A stretch of 64,000 bases of DNA, taken from Methylomusa anaerophila. Lineage in GTDB: Bacteria; Bacillota; Negativicutes; Sporomusales; Sporomusaceae. The stretch lies in assembly GCF_003966895.1 (NCBI RefSeq), contig NZ_AP018449.1:3427501-3491500 (forward strand), written 5' to 3'. The position numbers and the translations under genes were made by a program. Positions 1 to 8,726 of this stretch are shown piece after piece. The notes below the pieces were generated by a model. That model ran no database searches. It had not been told where the DNA came from and worked only from the letters and a program-made list of their open reading frames with translations. Positions within the stretch are counted from its first letter, which is position 1; each line of letters begins with the position of its first letter.

Positions 1-583
1 TGTTTTTTTCCAGGATGCCGCTTTCACCGGTGATGGCGGATTGAGAAACAAATAAATCCCTGGTATTTGTCAGGCGCATGTCCGCGGGTACGCGATCACC
101 TGCGGATAAATAGATAAGATCGCCTACCACTAGATCTTCGGCAGGTACTTTGATAATGACACCATCTCTTTTTACATTGACATGGGTATGCACCAGTCGG
201 TCCAATTGATCGTAGGCATGTTTAGCCCGAATCTCCTGGATAAAACGAACAGTACCACTAACGAGAATCATCACGATTATAATGATAACCGTTGTGACGT
301 TCTTATTGAAATTGTTCGTACGCCATATATCCGTTACAAAGGATACAATTGCCAACACGAACAGAATAATGGTAAACGGGTTAATAAAGGCCCTGCGAAG
401 TCGAAACCATATGGTATCCGATTTTCTGGAAACGATATTATTGTCCCCGTATTTTTTCTTCATTTCCTCGAGTTGCTCCAGTCGGAGCCCGTTTCGTGAG
501 ATACCTAAATCGTTATAAAGAACTGTCGTATCACTATGAGCGTATTTTTCCATACGGTCGTTTAATAATGAAGCTTTATTCAA
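1..583 (-). CDS. P-type cation-transporting ATPase, MgtA-like (N-terminal part, runs off window)
   Basis: Reading the minus strand from a TTG at 583 gives an open frame to the window edge. AAGGAGG sits 7 nt upstream of the TTG, which fixes the start. The product has a cytoplasmic N-terminus, two hydrophobic stretches (about residues 75-90 and 100-120) and the actuator-domain motif ITGES preceded by FVSQSA, close to the FVAQASLTGES of MgtA/MgtB magnesium importers. Family knowledge: P-type ATPases couple ATP hydrolysis to cation transport across the inner membrane. The phosphorylation motif DKTGT would lie outside the window. Mg2+ is the best substrate guess; a Ca2+ pump is the alternative. 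Confidence 0.85.
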   Translation of the reverse strand, partial: MNKASLLNDRMEKYAHSDTTVLYNDLGISRNGLRLEQLEEMKKKYGDNNIVSRKSDTIWFRLRRAFINPFTIILFVLAIVSFVTDIWRTNNFNKNVTTVIIIIVMILVSGTVRFIQEIRAKHAYDQLDRLVHTHVNVKRDGVIIKVPAEDLVVGDLIYLSAGDRVPADMRLTNTRDLFVSQSAITGESGILEKN

Positions 584-840
584 AGTGATACCTCCTTCAT
601 TAAAATCTTGTTTTAACTATTTTGTTTCAATATTATACCATGTTTTTATTTGTTGAAAAACTGCTAATCCTGTGGGGCGAATTTCATCAAGCCTCTGGAA
701 TAATAGATATCGTCCTCGTCGTCAATAATCTAACATAAGCTATCAACTTAGTAAAAATAACATGAATGTAAATAACGTAAAGATCAAAGCAAATTGACAA
801 CTACTATTCCAGAACCATATAATTATAGAAAATTGTAACG

Positions 841-881
841 AATAAAACCTTCAAACGCAAGGAGTATTTGAGGGTTTTATT
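841..881. repeat. 15-bp inverted repeat, terminator-like
   Basis: Arms 841-855 and 867-881 are perfectly complementary around a 12-nt loop. The sequence ends in a T-rich run on both strands, so it may terminate transcripts arriving from either side. The stretch from about 600 to 1076 holds no other recognisable gene. Confidence 0.5.
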
Positions 882-1076
882 GCTTACAATTTTTGAACTA
901 TGAGATCAAAAGTGTTAAGCTATGTACAACCATTTGATGTCAAACAAAAATCTCCGGCATACAAATTTGAAAAAAGTGCTATGCTTTGCCCGAAAAAATT
1001 GAATCCAAGGGGCAATTTTCTCAAGAGGATACCCTTCCTCCAAGGGGGTACCAGCTTCAAGTGGCATCTTTTTTGA

Positions 1077-1289
1077 CCGTTCAAGGCACGTGGAGGCTAT
1101 TGTGTTGCTACAACGCCAAACTACCTAGAAATCCTTAATTTCCGGTACTTCTACAAGCATATCGTGTTTGTGGGAGAAGGCGAAAAAATAAGAAATAAGA
1201 TCATCAAAAAGTACATCCGGGTTTCTGTGGTTATCGATATGGAGTGTGTAGACACAAAAAATCAGCAGATAGAAGATTGGGATTTTTAA
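1077..1289 (+). pseudogene. C-terminal remnant of an unknown protein (copy 1)
   Basis: An open frame without a start codon runs to TAA at 1287-1289. It contains ILNFRYFYKH and KKYIRVSVVIDM. The same pattern (ILRFRHFVKH, KKYVNVSIVIDL) recurs at about 47.6-47.75 kb just downstream of a topoisomerase fragment. The DNA of the two copies is clearly related but diverged, and codon-level similarity suggests both were once coding. I do not recognise the family. A terminator follows directly. Confidence 0.5.
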
Positions 1290-1313
1290 AGAAAAGTATT
1301 TTTTAAGATGAAT

Positions 1314-1352
1314 TAGACGTTCAATTTTGCATTGGACGTCTATTTTTTATTT
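1314..1352 (+). terminator. Rho-independent terminator before parA
   Basis: Arms 1314-1324 and 1332-1342 (TAGACGTTCAA / TTGGACGTCTA, one mismatch) are followed by a T-rich tract. It closes off the remnant upstream and insulates parA. Confidence 0.7.
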
Positions 1353-1373
1353 CAAAAAGGAGGATATAATTTT

Positions 1374-2204
1374 ATGGAACAAAGCACCGGCATGATTATA
1401 ATCTGCTTTATGAATCTCAAGGGGGGCGTGGGAAAAACGACACTTGCTACGCACGTCGCTTGCGCCTTGGATGAACTAGGAATTAAAGTCCTTTTCATCG
1501 ACAACGACAAACAAGGAAACGCCAGCCGCTTTTTTCAAGCGGAGACAGAGAATACTTTATCCGAAGTTTTAGCTGGCAGCATTTCGGCAGCACGGGCAAT
1601 TCAAAAAACGGCATATGAAAACATTGATATTATTTCAGCCGATATGGGACTAGCTGCAGTGAATTTTGACATTATGCTTTCCGATAAGTATAAAAACCGT
1701 AATCAAAAGTTTTTACTTAAAGAAGCATTAGAACCGGTTCGCGCCCAATATCAGTTTTGCATCATTGATAATCCGCCGGACATCAATACCAGCGTCTATA
1801 ATGCCTTAATGATCGCCAATGAAGTTATCTTCGTAACGACACCGGATTGCTACGCACGCGATGGCATGGACTTAATGCTCGGGCAACTGCAGGCGGCAAA
1901 GAATGATCGAATAGCAATGGACCAAGGATATAATGAATTTTTGCCGGACCGGCGCCTTCATTTCCGGGGTTGTGTGCTAAACAAGTATACGCCCGATGCC
2001 GCTTCGATATTAGAAAGTCTTCGAAAGAAAATGCCCACTTTTTCAACTACCATTCGTTTAACCAAAATAGGAGCGAAACGCTTGAGGGAAGCAGCAGAGC
2101 GTGGAATTTCCGTGCAAACACTTTCGCCAAGTTGCGGGTTCTCGCGGGATTTTAAGCACTTTATGGAAGAGTTGCTCTACACGCAAGAAAGTGGGAAGCG
2201 CTGA
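1374..2204 (+). CDS. parA: ParA-family partition ATPase
   Basis: 276-residue ParA/Soj-type ATPase. The deviant Walker A motif KGGVGKTT is near residue 15, followed by FIDNDKQGN (Walker A') and FCIIDNPPD (Walker B). ParA proteins bind DNA non-specifically in the ATP form and move plasmid or element copies together with ParB. Start chosen at ATG 1374 because AGGAGG lies 10 nt upstream; an upstream in-frame ATG (1332) falls inside the preceding terminator and has no ribosome site. The stop overlaps the next start (TGATG), so parA and the parB-like gene are translationally coupled. Confidence 0.92.
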   Translation: MEQSTGMIIICFMNLKGGVGKTTLATHVACALDELGIKVLFIDNDKQGNASRFFQAETENTLSEVLAGSISAARAIQKTAYENIDIISADMGLAAVNFDIMLSDKYKNRNQKFLLKEALEPVRAQYQFCIIDNPPDINTSVYNALMIANEVIFVTTPDCYARDGMDLMLGQLQAAKNDRIAMDQGYNEFLPDRRLHFRGCVLNKYTPDAASILESLRKKMPTFSTTIRLTKIGAKRLREAAERGISVQTLSPSCGFSRDFKHFMEELLYTQESGKR

Positions 2205-3370
2205 TGGCAAAAAGAGCTCTTGATATGAATGCGTATTTCAATCGGGCATCACAAAGTCCGGAGATACTGCCGGAATTGGTACACATGCTTGAGATGTCAG
2301 CACTCGTTGTGAATAAGCAAAACTTTTATAGCATCTTAGATATAGAAGTTTTAGCGGCGGATATTCTGCGCAACGGGATTCGGCAGCCGCTCGAAGTGGT
2401 GATGCAGCAGGATGGGGTCACCTATCGCCTGATTTCGGGGCATCGGCGGCTTGCCGCTTTACAGTATCTAAAAGATCATGGAGAGTCCGTTCCGGAGAAA
2501 GTCCCGTGCATCATACGTCGTTTCGAAACAGAGAAAGACGAAATTGAAGCCATCATTTCGGCCAACTGCCAACGCGACAAAACCATAGAAGACGAAATCA
2601 ATGAACTGAAATATTTACAGCCGATTTTCCGTGAACGCTTTGAAAAAGAGAAGCCAGGCGGGAAGTTCCGCGCATATTTTGCCCGCCAGTTAGGAGTGTC
2701 CGAGTCAACGCTGAAAAGAAAGCTGGAGCTATTGAAGCTTTCACCGGCACTCTTGAATCGTCTAAAAGAAGGAAAACTGCCGTTATCGGCAGCGTATGAA
2801 TTAACCGGCTTATCGCCGGAAGAGCAGGAAGAGGCGGAACATTCCCTGCCGGAAGACGCGAGTGTGCAGGCGGCAATTGAGGTGAAAGAGGAAATCAGGG
2901 TGCAGAAGGCGTCGGTGTCGTCAACCCTGGAAGAAGCTGCTGGTGAGGAGGAGCTTGCTGTAGAAGGGGAAATGGTAGGTATTCTTGACAGCAAGAAAAG
3001 CAGGAAAAAATCTTCACCAAAGGCCGAGAGTTCTTCCCAAGAGGAATCTGGCGGCGTTTCCCCTATCCATGCCAATCAACCGCTGCCAAACGATCTTCAT
3101 GAACAATTTGCAGCGGCCGTTTCTGAAACAGATGAAGTCGATAGTATGACAAAGGAACAAATCGAAACAGCGGATTTTCACAGACTGTCCGTTCAGATGC
3201 AAAAAAAGAGCATCCTTTGGGTGGCGGATTTTTGCCGCAATCAGATGCGGCAGACAGCCGAGCGTTTGGTGGAAGAAAAAGATACCTCGAAACAGACTGT
3301 GGGCAGAATTGCAGTATGGAAAGAATTGCTTTCGCATCTTGACAGTTTAGAAAAAAAGATAGTGGGATAA
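2204..3370 (+). CDS. parB: ParB/Spo0J-family partition protein
   Basis: 388 residues. The N-terminal ParB nuclease-like domain contains GIRQPLEVV and LISGHRRLAAL (about residues 58-90), the arginine-rich patch that binds nucleotide in ParB proteins. A helix-turn-helix follows (LGVSESTLKRKLELLKLSP, about residues 165-185). The rest is a charged, low-complexity linker rich in E, S and K, and a C-terminal helical segment. It should bind a centromere-like site and load onto DNA next to it; no tandem parS repeats were recognised nearby. Overlaps parA by 1 nt and is followed directly by a terminator. Confidence 0.88.
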   Translation: MAKRALDMNAYFNRASQSPEILPELVHMLEMSALVVNKQNFYSILDIEVLAADILRNGIRQPLEVVMQQDGVTYRLISGHRRLAALQYLKDHGESVPEKVPCIIRRFETEKDEIEAIISANCQRDKTIEDEINELKYLQPIFRERFEKEKPGGKFRAYFARQLGVSESTLKRKLELLKLSPALLNRLKEGKLPLSAAYELTGLSPEEQEEAEHSLPEDASVQAAIEVKEEIRVQKASVSSTLEEAAGEEELAVEGEMVGILDSKKSRKKSSPKAESSSQEESGGVSPIHANQPLPNDLHEQFAAAVSETDEVDSMTKEQIETADFHRLSVQMQKKSILWVADFCRNQMRQTAERLVEEKDTSKQTVGRIAVWKELLSHLDSLEKKIVG

Positions 3371-3384
3371 AGTGTTAGGTATTG

Positions 3385-3409
3385 ACGGCAGAATTTCTGC
3401 CGTTTTTTT
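3385..3409 (+). terminator. Rho-independent terminator after parB
   Basis: ACGGCAG / CTGCCGT stem with an AT-rich loop followed by seven T residues, starting 14 nt after the parB stop. It shows that the downstream genes form a separate transcript and that the long version of the next ORF (from 3372) is not real. Confidence 0.8.
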
Positions 3410-3431
3410 ATGTACTAAAGGAGGGAGTTCC

Positions 3432-3815
3432 GTGGAGAAACCAAGTCGGGAAGAATTGGAATTTGTAATTGCTGCGCTACAAGAGAAAATTCTGGTGTTG
3501 GAAACAGAGTTAAACGAGCGTGGTGTATTGGCTGTTGAACAAATTGTTGAGCCGAAGGATTATAGAGATATGAAAGCCCATGTTGAGAAACTAGAGCAAG
3601 AAGTTGAGGCCCTGCGATATATCCTGTCCTTTTCCGGCGTTCAGTCACTGGACATGCTGGCGACTGATTTTCTCTCGATTTTACAAACTCGCCTTAAACA
3701 AATCGCTGTAGAATTTGGGAACTTTCCCGTGGGTCTAGAGGAGCGAAATATACTGAAGAAGATCATTCACAGCCTGCATAGCGGCGCCCGCCAACTCGAT
3801 CAGTTGCTCAAGTAG
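3432..3815 (+). CDS. Coiled-coil protein of unknown function
   Basis: 127 residues from GTG 3432, preceded by AAAGGAGGG. Heptad-like patterns of L, I, E and K cover about residues 5-75 (EELEFVIAALQEKILVLE and later VEKLEQEVEALRYIL), so a long coiled coil is likely. No enzymatic motif and no membrane segment. Its place between parB and an HTH regulator suggests a role in replication, partition or element regulation, but no family was recognised. An upstream in-frame ATG at 3372 would start inside the terminator and is rejected. Confidence 0.7.
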   Translation: MEKPSREELEFVIAALQEKILVLETELNERGVLAVEQIVEPKDYRDMKAHVEKLEQEVEALRYILSFSGVQSLDMLATDFLSILQTRLKQIAVEFGNFPVGLEERNILKKIIHSLHSGARQLDQLLK

Positions 3816-3827
3816 GAGGTGCTTAGC

Positions 3828-4103
3828 ATGACATTAGCAAAGAAAATTCGCAACTTACGGGAAAAAAACGGCTACAGCATTTCTAAACTTTCCCGGCATA
3901 TAGGTATCGACCGCACGAGTATTTACCGGTGGGAGGAAGGAATAACAACACCAACATTGGCCAGCCTTACGCTGCTTGCGCAATTTTACGGGATCGACGT
4001 GCGCAAGCTCCTAGAAGATAATGAGCTAATTGATTTACGGTTGCTGGTTAAAAATCTCGAAGCACGTGTAGAAAAACTTGAGCGGAAAGGGGAGGGGCCA
4101 TGA
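3828..4103 (+). CDS. Small Cro/CI-type HTH transcriptional regulator
   Basis: 91 residues. An XRE-family helix-turn-helix spans about residues 4-60 (SISKLSRHIGIDRTSIYRWEEG), followed by a short leucine/lysine coiled coil (LRLLVKNLEARVEKLERK) that could dimerise it. Start at ATG 3828 with AGGAGG 8 nt upstream. Overlaps the next gene by 4 nt (ATGA), so it probably regulates its own replication operon, as is usual for plasmid and ICE repressors. The target operator was not identified. Confidence 0.85.
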   Translation: MTLAKKIRNLREKNGYSISKLSRHIGIDRTSIYRWEEGITTPTLASLTLLAQFYGIDVRKLLEDNELIDLRLLVKNLEARVEKLERKGEGP

Positions 4104-5008
4104 GTATCATCCGGGTAGAAAAACAACGGAAATACACTTGTGTAAGCAATGTTCCTTTGCAGGATGCCCGCCTGTCCCTTAAAGCGCGTGGGCTTATTAC
4201 CTATTGTCTGAGTTTGCCCGACAATTGGACGTACAGTGTTAGTGGGCTAGTGAAAGTGATTGGCAGTGAAGGGAAAAGCTCTATTCAGTCGGCACTGCAT
4301 GAATTGGAGAATTGCGGTTATCTCATACGCAGGCGTTTGCATGATAAAAATGGCAAATTTACTGGCACAGAATATGTCCTTTACGAAGAGCCGCAAATAC
4401 AGGCGAAACAACCATTTACCGAAAATCAGTCAATGGTTGTTTCGAAGGAAAATGAACCATTTACCGATTTTCCGTCAACGGTAAACCCGTCAACGGAAAA
4501 ACCGCCGACGGCTAAACCGTCAACGGAAAATCAGCCACTACAAAATACGTATTCTACTAAACAAGAAAACAAGAAAATACACACACAACAAAGCGATGCC
4601 GGTGTGTTTTCTGGTGATGAAAACAATGGGCAAGGAGAAAAGGCTACGAGCATAGCTGTTCCACTAGAGCAGCTTGTAGAAATCGCAATGCGGTGCCGTA
4701 TTCCGGAAGAAAGCATTGGAAAACTTCTCAAACGCTATCCGCGCGATAAGATCCACGTTCAACTTCTCTATCTGGAATCACAAAAGGGGAAGGTGCATAA
4801 CCCTGTTGCCTGGCTGTTTCAGGCATTAAAACAGGATTATGATACACCACTTCCAAAGCCAAAGTCTATAGTCGTTCAGCCGCCGCCACTACCGCCGCTG
4901 CCAGAGCCGAGTCACGGACCTCTTTCACCGGAATTTCAGGCAATGCTGGATAGAATACATAAGTTAATGGCAGGTAATGAGAGAGAAAAAAAGGAGGAAG
5001 ACGGATGA
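4100..5008 (+). CDS. Replication-initiator-like winged-helix protein
   Basis: 302 residues. The N-terminal 95 residues look like the winged helix of helix-turn-helix replication proteins found on plasmids and phages: RLSLKARGLITYCLSLPD, then GSEGKSSIQSALHELENCGYL. A threonine/proline linker with repeated STEKP/STENQ units follows (about residues 110-150), then a helical domain and a proline-rich tail (PPPLPPLPEP). Family knowledge: such proteins open the origin or load helicase (DnaD/RepA-like). Overlaps neighbours on both sides by ATGA. No iterons or DnaA boxes were seen nearby, so the origin is not located. Confidence 0.6.
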   Translation: MSIIRVEKQRKYTCVSNVPLQDARLSLKARGLITYCLSLPDNWTYSVSGLVKVIGSEGKSSIQSALHELENCGYLIRRRLHDKNGKFTGTEYVLYEEPQIQAKQPFTENQSMVVSKENEPFTDFPSTVNPSTEKPPTAKPSTENQPLQNTYSTKQENKKIHTQQSDAGVFSGDENNGQGEKATSIAVPLEQLVEIAMRCRIPEESIGKLLKRYPRDKIHVQLLYLESQKGKVHNPVAWLFQALKQDYDTPLPKPKSIVVQPPPLPPLPEPSHGPLSPEFQAMLDRIHKLMAGNEREKKEEDG

Positions 5009-5736
5009 ACCTATTTCTTGTCAGGGGAAGATTATTACGCATGATTGCGGATTACTATGCATTGGAAAAAATACGTAACTTAGAAAAAGCTTTGACGTAT
5101 GTGGAAAGAAAGCTCAATCAACCACGCCTTATTTTTAAGCTGCGTCAGGAAATTGTTCAACGAAAAGCTGATGCCGCCTTAGTTGCAGCCATGATTATGC
5201 TGATGCCTAAAGAAAAACAAGAATTCTTCCGCTTGCGCTATCAAAAAAAGATGCCGCTTGTTTTTGTTGCGCCTAAACTTTATATTTCGCCTAAAGTTGC
5301 CGGCGCATGGAATGCGGAAATTCTGGAACGTCTTTATGTTCTGCGGGAAGGTATCGTAGGGGAGTTTATCCTATCCCCGCAGGCACTCTGCGCAGTTGAA
5401 AGCTATCTCAATACGATTTTAGATTTTTTTCTGATGGAGGAAATGAAATATGCTGATCCTGCCTATGTCAGGCAACTGGAAGCCAGAAGGGCTTTTCTTT
5501 TGCAGTTGCGACTATATATGGAGCAGTATTTGGAGAAAGTAAATGCAGAGGAACGCCAACTTTTGCTTTCTTGGTGCAATGATCCATGCCTCACCTATGT
5601 GGAACTTGCTAGACGATTTTATGTGTCAGAATCAACGGCGGGACGATATGTACTACGCTTTAAGGGAGCGATGTTTATTTTTTGGGAAGCATTGCGCAAA
5701 GAAAATGCAGTGAAAGTGCTTTCTGGACTTTGCTGA
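5005..5736 (+). CDS. Predicted DNA-binding protein with sigma-region-4-like HTHs
   Basis: 243 residues, mostly helical. Two segments resemble sigma-70 region 4 or ArpU-type helices: KEKQEFFRLRYQKKMPLVFV (about residues 69-88) and CLTYVELARRFYVSESTAGRYV (about residues 196-217). No membrane segment. It is last in the HTH-initiator operon, joined by an ATGA overlap, so a regulatory or replication role is likely. I do not recognise a named family. The 260 nt that follow contain no gene; they lead to the DUF488 cassette. Confidence 0.6.
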   Translation: MNLFLVRGRLLRMIADYYALEKIRNLEKALTYVERKLNQPRLIFKLRQEIVQRKADAALVAAMIMLMPKEKQEFFRLRYQKKMPLVFVAPKLYISPKVAGAWNAEILERLYVLREGIVGEFILSPQALCAVESYLNTILDFFLMEEMKYADPAYVRQLEARRAFLLQLRLYMEQYLEKVNAEERQLLLSWCNDPCLTYVELARRFYVSESTAGRYVLRFKGAMFIFWEALRKENAVKVLSGLC

Positions 5737-5998
5737 ATCTACTAACGAGATACTTTGATAGAGAAGGGCAAATTTTTTGAAAGTAAGCCACTGCCAGTAT
5801 AATCGAAACATAAAGGAGCCAGTAAGCATCTGGTATTCCATAAATAATCAGTTGCTTATTGGCCTGCCTCTAATGCTACTGGTTAAAAAAGATTACTGTC
5901 TGATGTATGGCGTAATTACAGGGTATTGAACTTTTCATATTTAGGAAACTGTGTAATAATGTTAGTAAGTGGCAATTGGTTGAAAGGCGGCATAATAA

Positions 5999-6433
5999 AT
6001 GACGTTGTTCACAATTGGATCAGGTAAGAAATCTGCTCGTGAATTTTTCTCACTTTTGCAAATGAATAATATCAAACGAGTATTGGACATTCGGTTAAGC
6101 AACACTTCGCAATTAGCTGGTTATACAAAAAAAGCTGATTTTGAATATTTTCTTAAAGAAATTGCTGATATTGATTACTACCATATGCCAGAACTAGCAC
6201 CTACGGAAGAACTGTTAAATGCGTATAAAAGTAAAGAGGTAAGCTGGCAGGAGTATGAAATAGAGTATATTAGAATTATCACAGCAAGAAATCCATTAGC
6301 GAAGTTAACTATCACGTTTTTTGATAAAGCATGCCTTTTGTGTAGTGAACCTACCGCAAAACAGTGCCATCGCCGTTTGCTGGCGGAATACATAGCCGAC
6401 AGCTTGCCCGATTGGAAGATCGTTCATTTATAA
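5999..6433 (+). CDS. DUF488 family protein (first of two)
   Basis: 144 residues. It begins MTLFTIGSGKKSAREFFSLL and carries the family signature: TIG near the N-terminus, VLDIR at about residue 30, and the C-terminal CSEPTAKQCHRRLLAEY where the C-E-x5-C-H-R cluster is the hallmark of DUF488. Biochemical function is unknown; the conserved Cys, His and Arg suggest a catalytic or nucleic-acid-related site. Weak ribosome site. It opens a three-gene cassette with a longer DUF488 paralogue and a dual-OB protein, set between the replication genes and the conjugation operon. Confidence 0.85.
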   Translation: MTLFTIGSGKKSAREFFSLLQMNNIKRVLDIRLSNTSQLAGYTKKADFEYFLKEIADIDYYHMPELAPTEELLNAYKSKEVSWQEYEIEYIRIITARNPLAKLTITFFDKACLLCSEPTAKQCHRRLLAEYIADSLPDWKIVHL

Positions 6434-6483
6434 CACTATCATGTTTAAAACGTCTTTACATGTAACTGGAAGGAGAGGGGACA

Positions 6484-7128
6484 GTGGACTCAAAGCAAAA
6501 GCTTTATACAATTGGCCATTCAACAGTTGCCAATACATTTTTCCTGAAACTCCTTCGCCAGTATGAGGTTAATTGTATTGTGGATGTACGGAGTGTTCCT
6601 TTTAGTCGTCATGCTCCGCAGTTTAATAAAGATGAGCTAAGTAAGTTTCTACGGAAAAATACAATTAAATACGTCAGTATGGGGCAGGAGTTTGGCGCAC
6701 GGCGCGATGATTTAACTTTATATACTGAAGCTGGCTATTTAGATTTTGAAAAGACGCGCAAGTCGAGTCTGTTTCTACATGGAGTAGAACGTATCGAAAA
6801 AGGAATGCATAGTGGCTTTTCAATTGCGTTAATGTGTACGGAAAAGATGGCCATTGAATGCCATCGCAGTATCCTAATTGCAAAAAAGTTTTATGATATG
6901 GGATACGATGTATATCATATTCAGCATGATGAAAATTCATATACACATAAGGACTTGGAGCTGGAATTGGTAAAACACTATTTTCCCAATCGAAATGCCA
7001 TTAATATGTTTGTCGGGGCGGAAGAAAATGCATTAAGTTTTCAGGAAATGGTGTTAGCCGCTTACCGTTATCATAATGCAGAAATTGGATATAAAATACA
7101 TGAAGAAACGGAGACAGTGCATTTGTAA
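6484..7128 (+). CDS. DUF488 family protein (second, longer)
   Basis: 214 residues from GTG 6484 with GGAAGGAGAGGGG just upstream. Signature segments: LYTIGHS at residues 7-13, IVDVRSVPFSRHAPQFNK at about residues 32-49, then MCTEKMAIECHRSILIA with the C-E-x5-CHR cluster (about residues 119-135). It is more canonical than the upstream paralogue. The last 60 residues extend beyond the core. The two share a fold but differ widely in sequence, so they are not a recent duplication. Function unknown; likely acts with its neighbours. Confidence 0.88.
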   Translation: MDSKQKLYTIGHSTVANTFFLKLLRQYEVNCIVDVRSVPFSRHAPQFNKDELSKFLRKNTIKYVSMGQEFGARRDDLTLYTEAGYLDFEKTRKSSLFLHGVERIEKGMHSGFSIALMCTEKMAIECHRSILIAKKFYDMGYDVYHIQHDENSYTHKDLELELVKHYFPNRNAINMFVGAEENALSFQEMVLAAYRYHNAEIGYKIHEETETVHL

Positions 7129-7149
7129 GAAAATTAGGGGGCGCTTAGC

Positions 7150-7821
7150 TTGGATAAACAAATTATTCTTCTGGCTAAGTCAAAAAAGATGGGACATTAT
7201 TGCACGGCAGGAATTGATATTGCCACTGGTGAATGGATAAGAATTGTATCGGAAGATGCCTCGATTCAGCATGCGGTGTGCGAGTGCCATATGCGGTATG
7301 AGAGTGGAGCAGTTCCTCAAGTGTTAGATATCATTAACATTGGTTGTCAACGTCACTCGCCCAATGAATATCAAAACGAAAACTATGTGTTGAATCCTTC
7401 CTGCACCTGGGAGAAAATAGGGCAAGCATCCATTCAGGACGTCTTGCGAATACATCCTATTGATAAGCATAACGCACTATTTTACAACTATAACCATAAA
7501 GTTAGTCATGAAGTAATTCAACAAACTGAAAGCTCTTTGCGCTATTCATTAGCTTTAATTGACCCGGATAATGTGAAGATTCTTATTGAACCCAAGCAAT
7601 ATAACGACGAAAAAAGTATTAAAGTACAATTTTGGTATAATGGTAGTTGGTATAAATACATACGTGTAACAGATCCGGAATTTTTAGCTAGATATTCTTC
7701 CTATGATTATGGTGTGTATGCCTTGTCTGACGATGTTTTGTTTGTGATGAGTCTAGGTGATGCTTATAGTAACGAGAATAGTCATTATAAGCTGGTCGCT
7801 ACAGTTTTAGAAGCATACTGA
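7150..7821 (+). CDS. Dual-OB-domain-like protein of the DUF488 cassette
   Basis: 223 residues from TTG 7150 (AGGGGGCG upstream). The start KQIILLAKSKKMGHYCTAGIDIATGEWIR fits the dual OB domain proteins often annotated next to DUF488 genes: LAxSxKxGxxCxAG followed by GxWIR. OB folds bind nucleic acid or nucleotides. The C-terminal half (KVQFWYNGSWYKYIRVTDPEF) looks like a second small beta domain. No catalytic motif was recognised. Twenty-one nt after the second DUF488 gene, followed by a terminator at 7895, so it ends the cassette. A nucleic-acid-linked defence or modification role is inference. Confidence 0.65.
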   Translation: MDKQIILLAKSKKMGHYCTAGIDIATGEWIRIVSEDASIQHAVCECHMRYESGAVPQVLDIINIGCQRHSPNEYQNENYVLNPSCTWEKIGQASIQDVLRIHPIDKHNALFYNYNHKVSHEVIQQTESSLRYSLALIDPDNVKILIEPKQYNDEKSIKVQFWYNGSWYKYIRVTDPEFLARYSSYDYGVYALSDDVLFVMSLGDAYSNENSHYKLVATVLEAY

Positions 7822-7894
7822 TTTCAACGATGGCATTGAAGAAGGCAGTATCCTGGATGACAGTAATTATTTGAATCGTAGTTATTTGATAGCG

Positions 7895-7925
7895 AACTCT
7901 CGGACAAGCTCCGGGAGTTTTTCGT
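7895..7925 (+). terminator. Terminator after the DUF488 cassette
   Basis: Stem AACTCTCGGA (7895-7904) / TCCGGGAGTT (7910-7919) with a 5-nt loop, followed by TTTTCG. It separates the cassette from the conjugation operon. Confidence 0.75.
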
Positions 7926-8011
7926 TTCCACTGAAAAGAGCAGACGGAAACAGCGAGGCGGTGGCTTTGTTCGTGAAACCAACTTAACAAACTTACAATT
8001 TCTAACCGTTG

Positions 8012-8055
8012 AAAGGCAGGAATCCGACAAATTTGCGGACTTCTGCCTTTTTTAT
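8012..8055 (+). terminator. Second terminator upstream of traF
   Basis: Stem AAGGCAG / CTGCCTT with an inner TCCG/CGGA extension, ending in TTTTTTATTT. Together with 7895-7925 it insulates the transfer operon. The rest of 7822-8143 holds no gene. Confidence 0.75.
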
Positions 8056-8143
8056 TTGAAACAGTGCGTAAAGAAACATGCAGGAAAAGGGTGCGCCGGC
8101 CTCTGCCGCTTTTTATTAAGCTGAAGCGGAAAGGAGGATGCGC

Positions 8144-8680
8144 ATGCGAAAACTGTCCCGCCGAAAATGCGTCTTGACACTTTGCTTCTGGCTAGTGCTG
8201 GCATTGCCGTTTTTGTTCCGGCAGCAGATGCCAAGTCTGTTTATCCGCAATGATACGGAATCGATGCCACTAGGCTTCTATGTCATCTTAACAGATCGGC
8301 CCCTAAAAGCAGGAGATATTGTTGTCATTACGCCGCCCCAAGAACTTTGGCAGCTGACCAAAGATCGCGGCTGGACCAAGGGGGAACGGTACTGGCTAAA
8401 GGAAGTAGCCGCAGTTGAAGGCGATACCTACACCATTACCGATACCGGGATTTACATTGACGGCCGGTATGCCGGCGCGGTTGCGGCCGTAGACCGGCAA
8501 GGGCAAGCTTTACCGCAGCTTCGCGGTACTTTTCAGGTAAAACCAGGCTATTTCCTGCCATTGGCAACGTACCGCCCCACTTCCTTTGACGGCCGTTACT
8601 TCGGCGAACTGCCGCTTTCTGCAGTCCATAAGCATGTGCATCCTCTTTTCACAATGAAACTTTTGGAGGTGTTTTATTGA
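8144..8680 (+). CDS. traF: TraF-type conjugation signal peptidase (S26 family)
   Basis: 178 residues. One N-terminal membrane segment (LTLCFWLVLALPFLF) is followed by the S26 catalytic serine in NDTESMPLGFY and the catalytic lysine in GERYWLKEVAAVEGD. TraF of RP4 processes and cyclises the pilin TrbC, which is encoded later in this operon. Start at ATG 8144, not 8138, because AGGAGG then lies 6 nt upstream. First gene of the transfer operon; the stop overlaps a 16-codon ORF that leads to trbF. Confidence 0.88.
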   Translation: MRKLSRRKCVLTLCFWLVLALPFLFRQQMPSLFIRNDTESMPLGFYVILTDRPLKAGDIVVITPPQELWQLTKDRGWTKGERYWLKEVAAVEGDTYTITDTGIYIDGRYAGAVAAVDRQGQALPQLRGTFQVKPGYFLPLATYRPTSFDGRYFGELPLSAVHKHVHPLFTMKLLEVFY

Positions 8681-8726
8681 TGGACAAGAGGGCAAGGAGA
8701 GGCATAAGGCAGGGAGGGCGCAGTAC

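Noticed and set aside
182..518. Two overlapping plus-strand ORFs near the left edge
   Set aside because: They lie antisense to a P-type ATPase with a clear start, ribosome site and family motifs, and have no recognisable content.
1332..1373. Upstream ATG of parA
   Set aside because: It lies within a terminator hairpin; the ATG at 1374 has the ribosome site.
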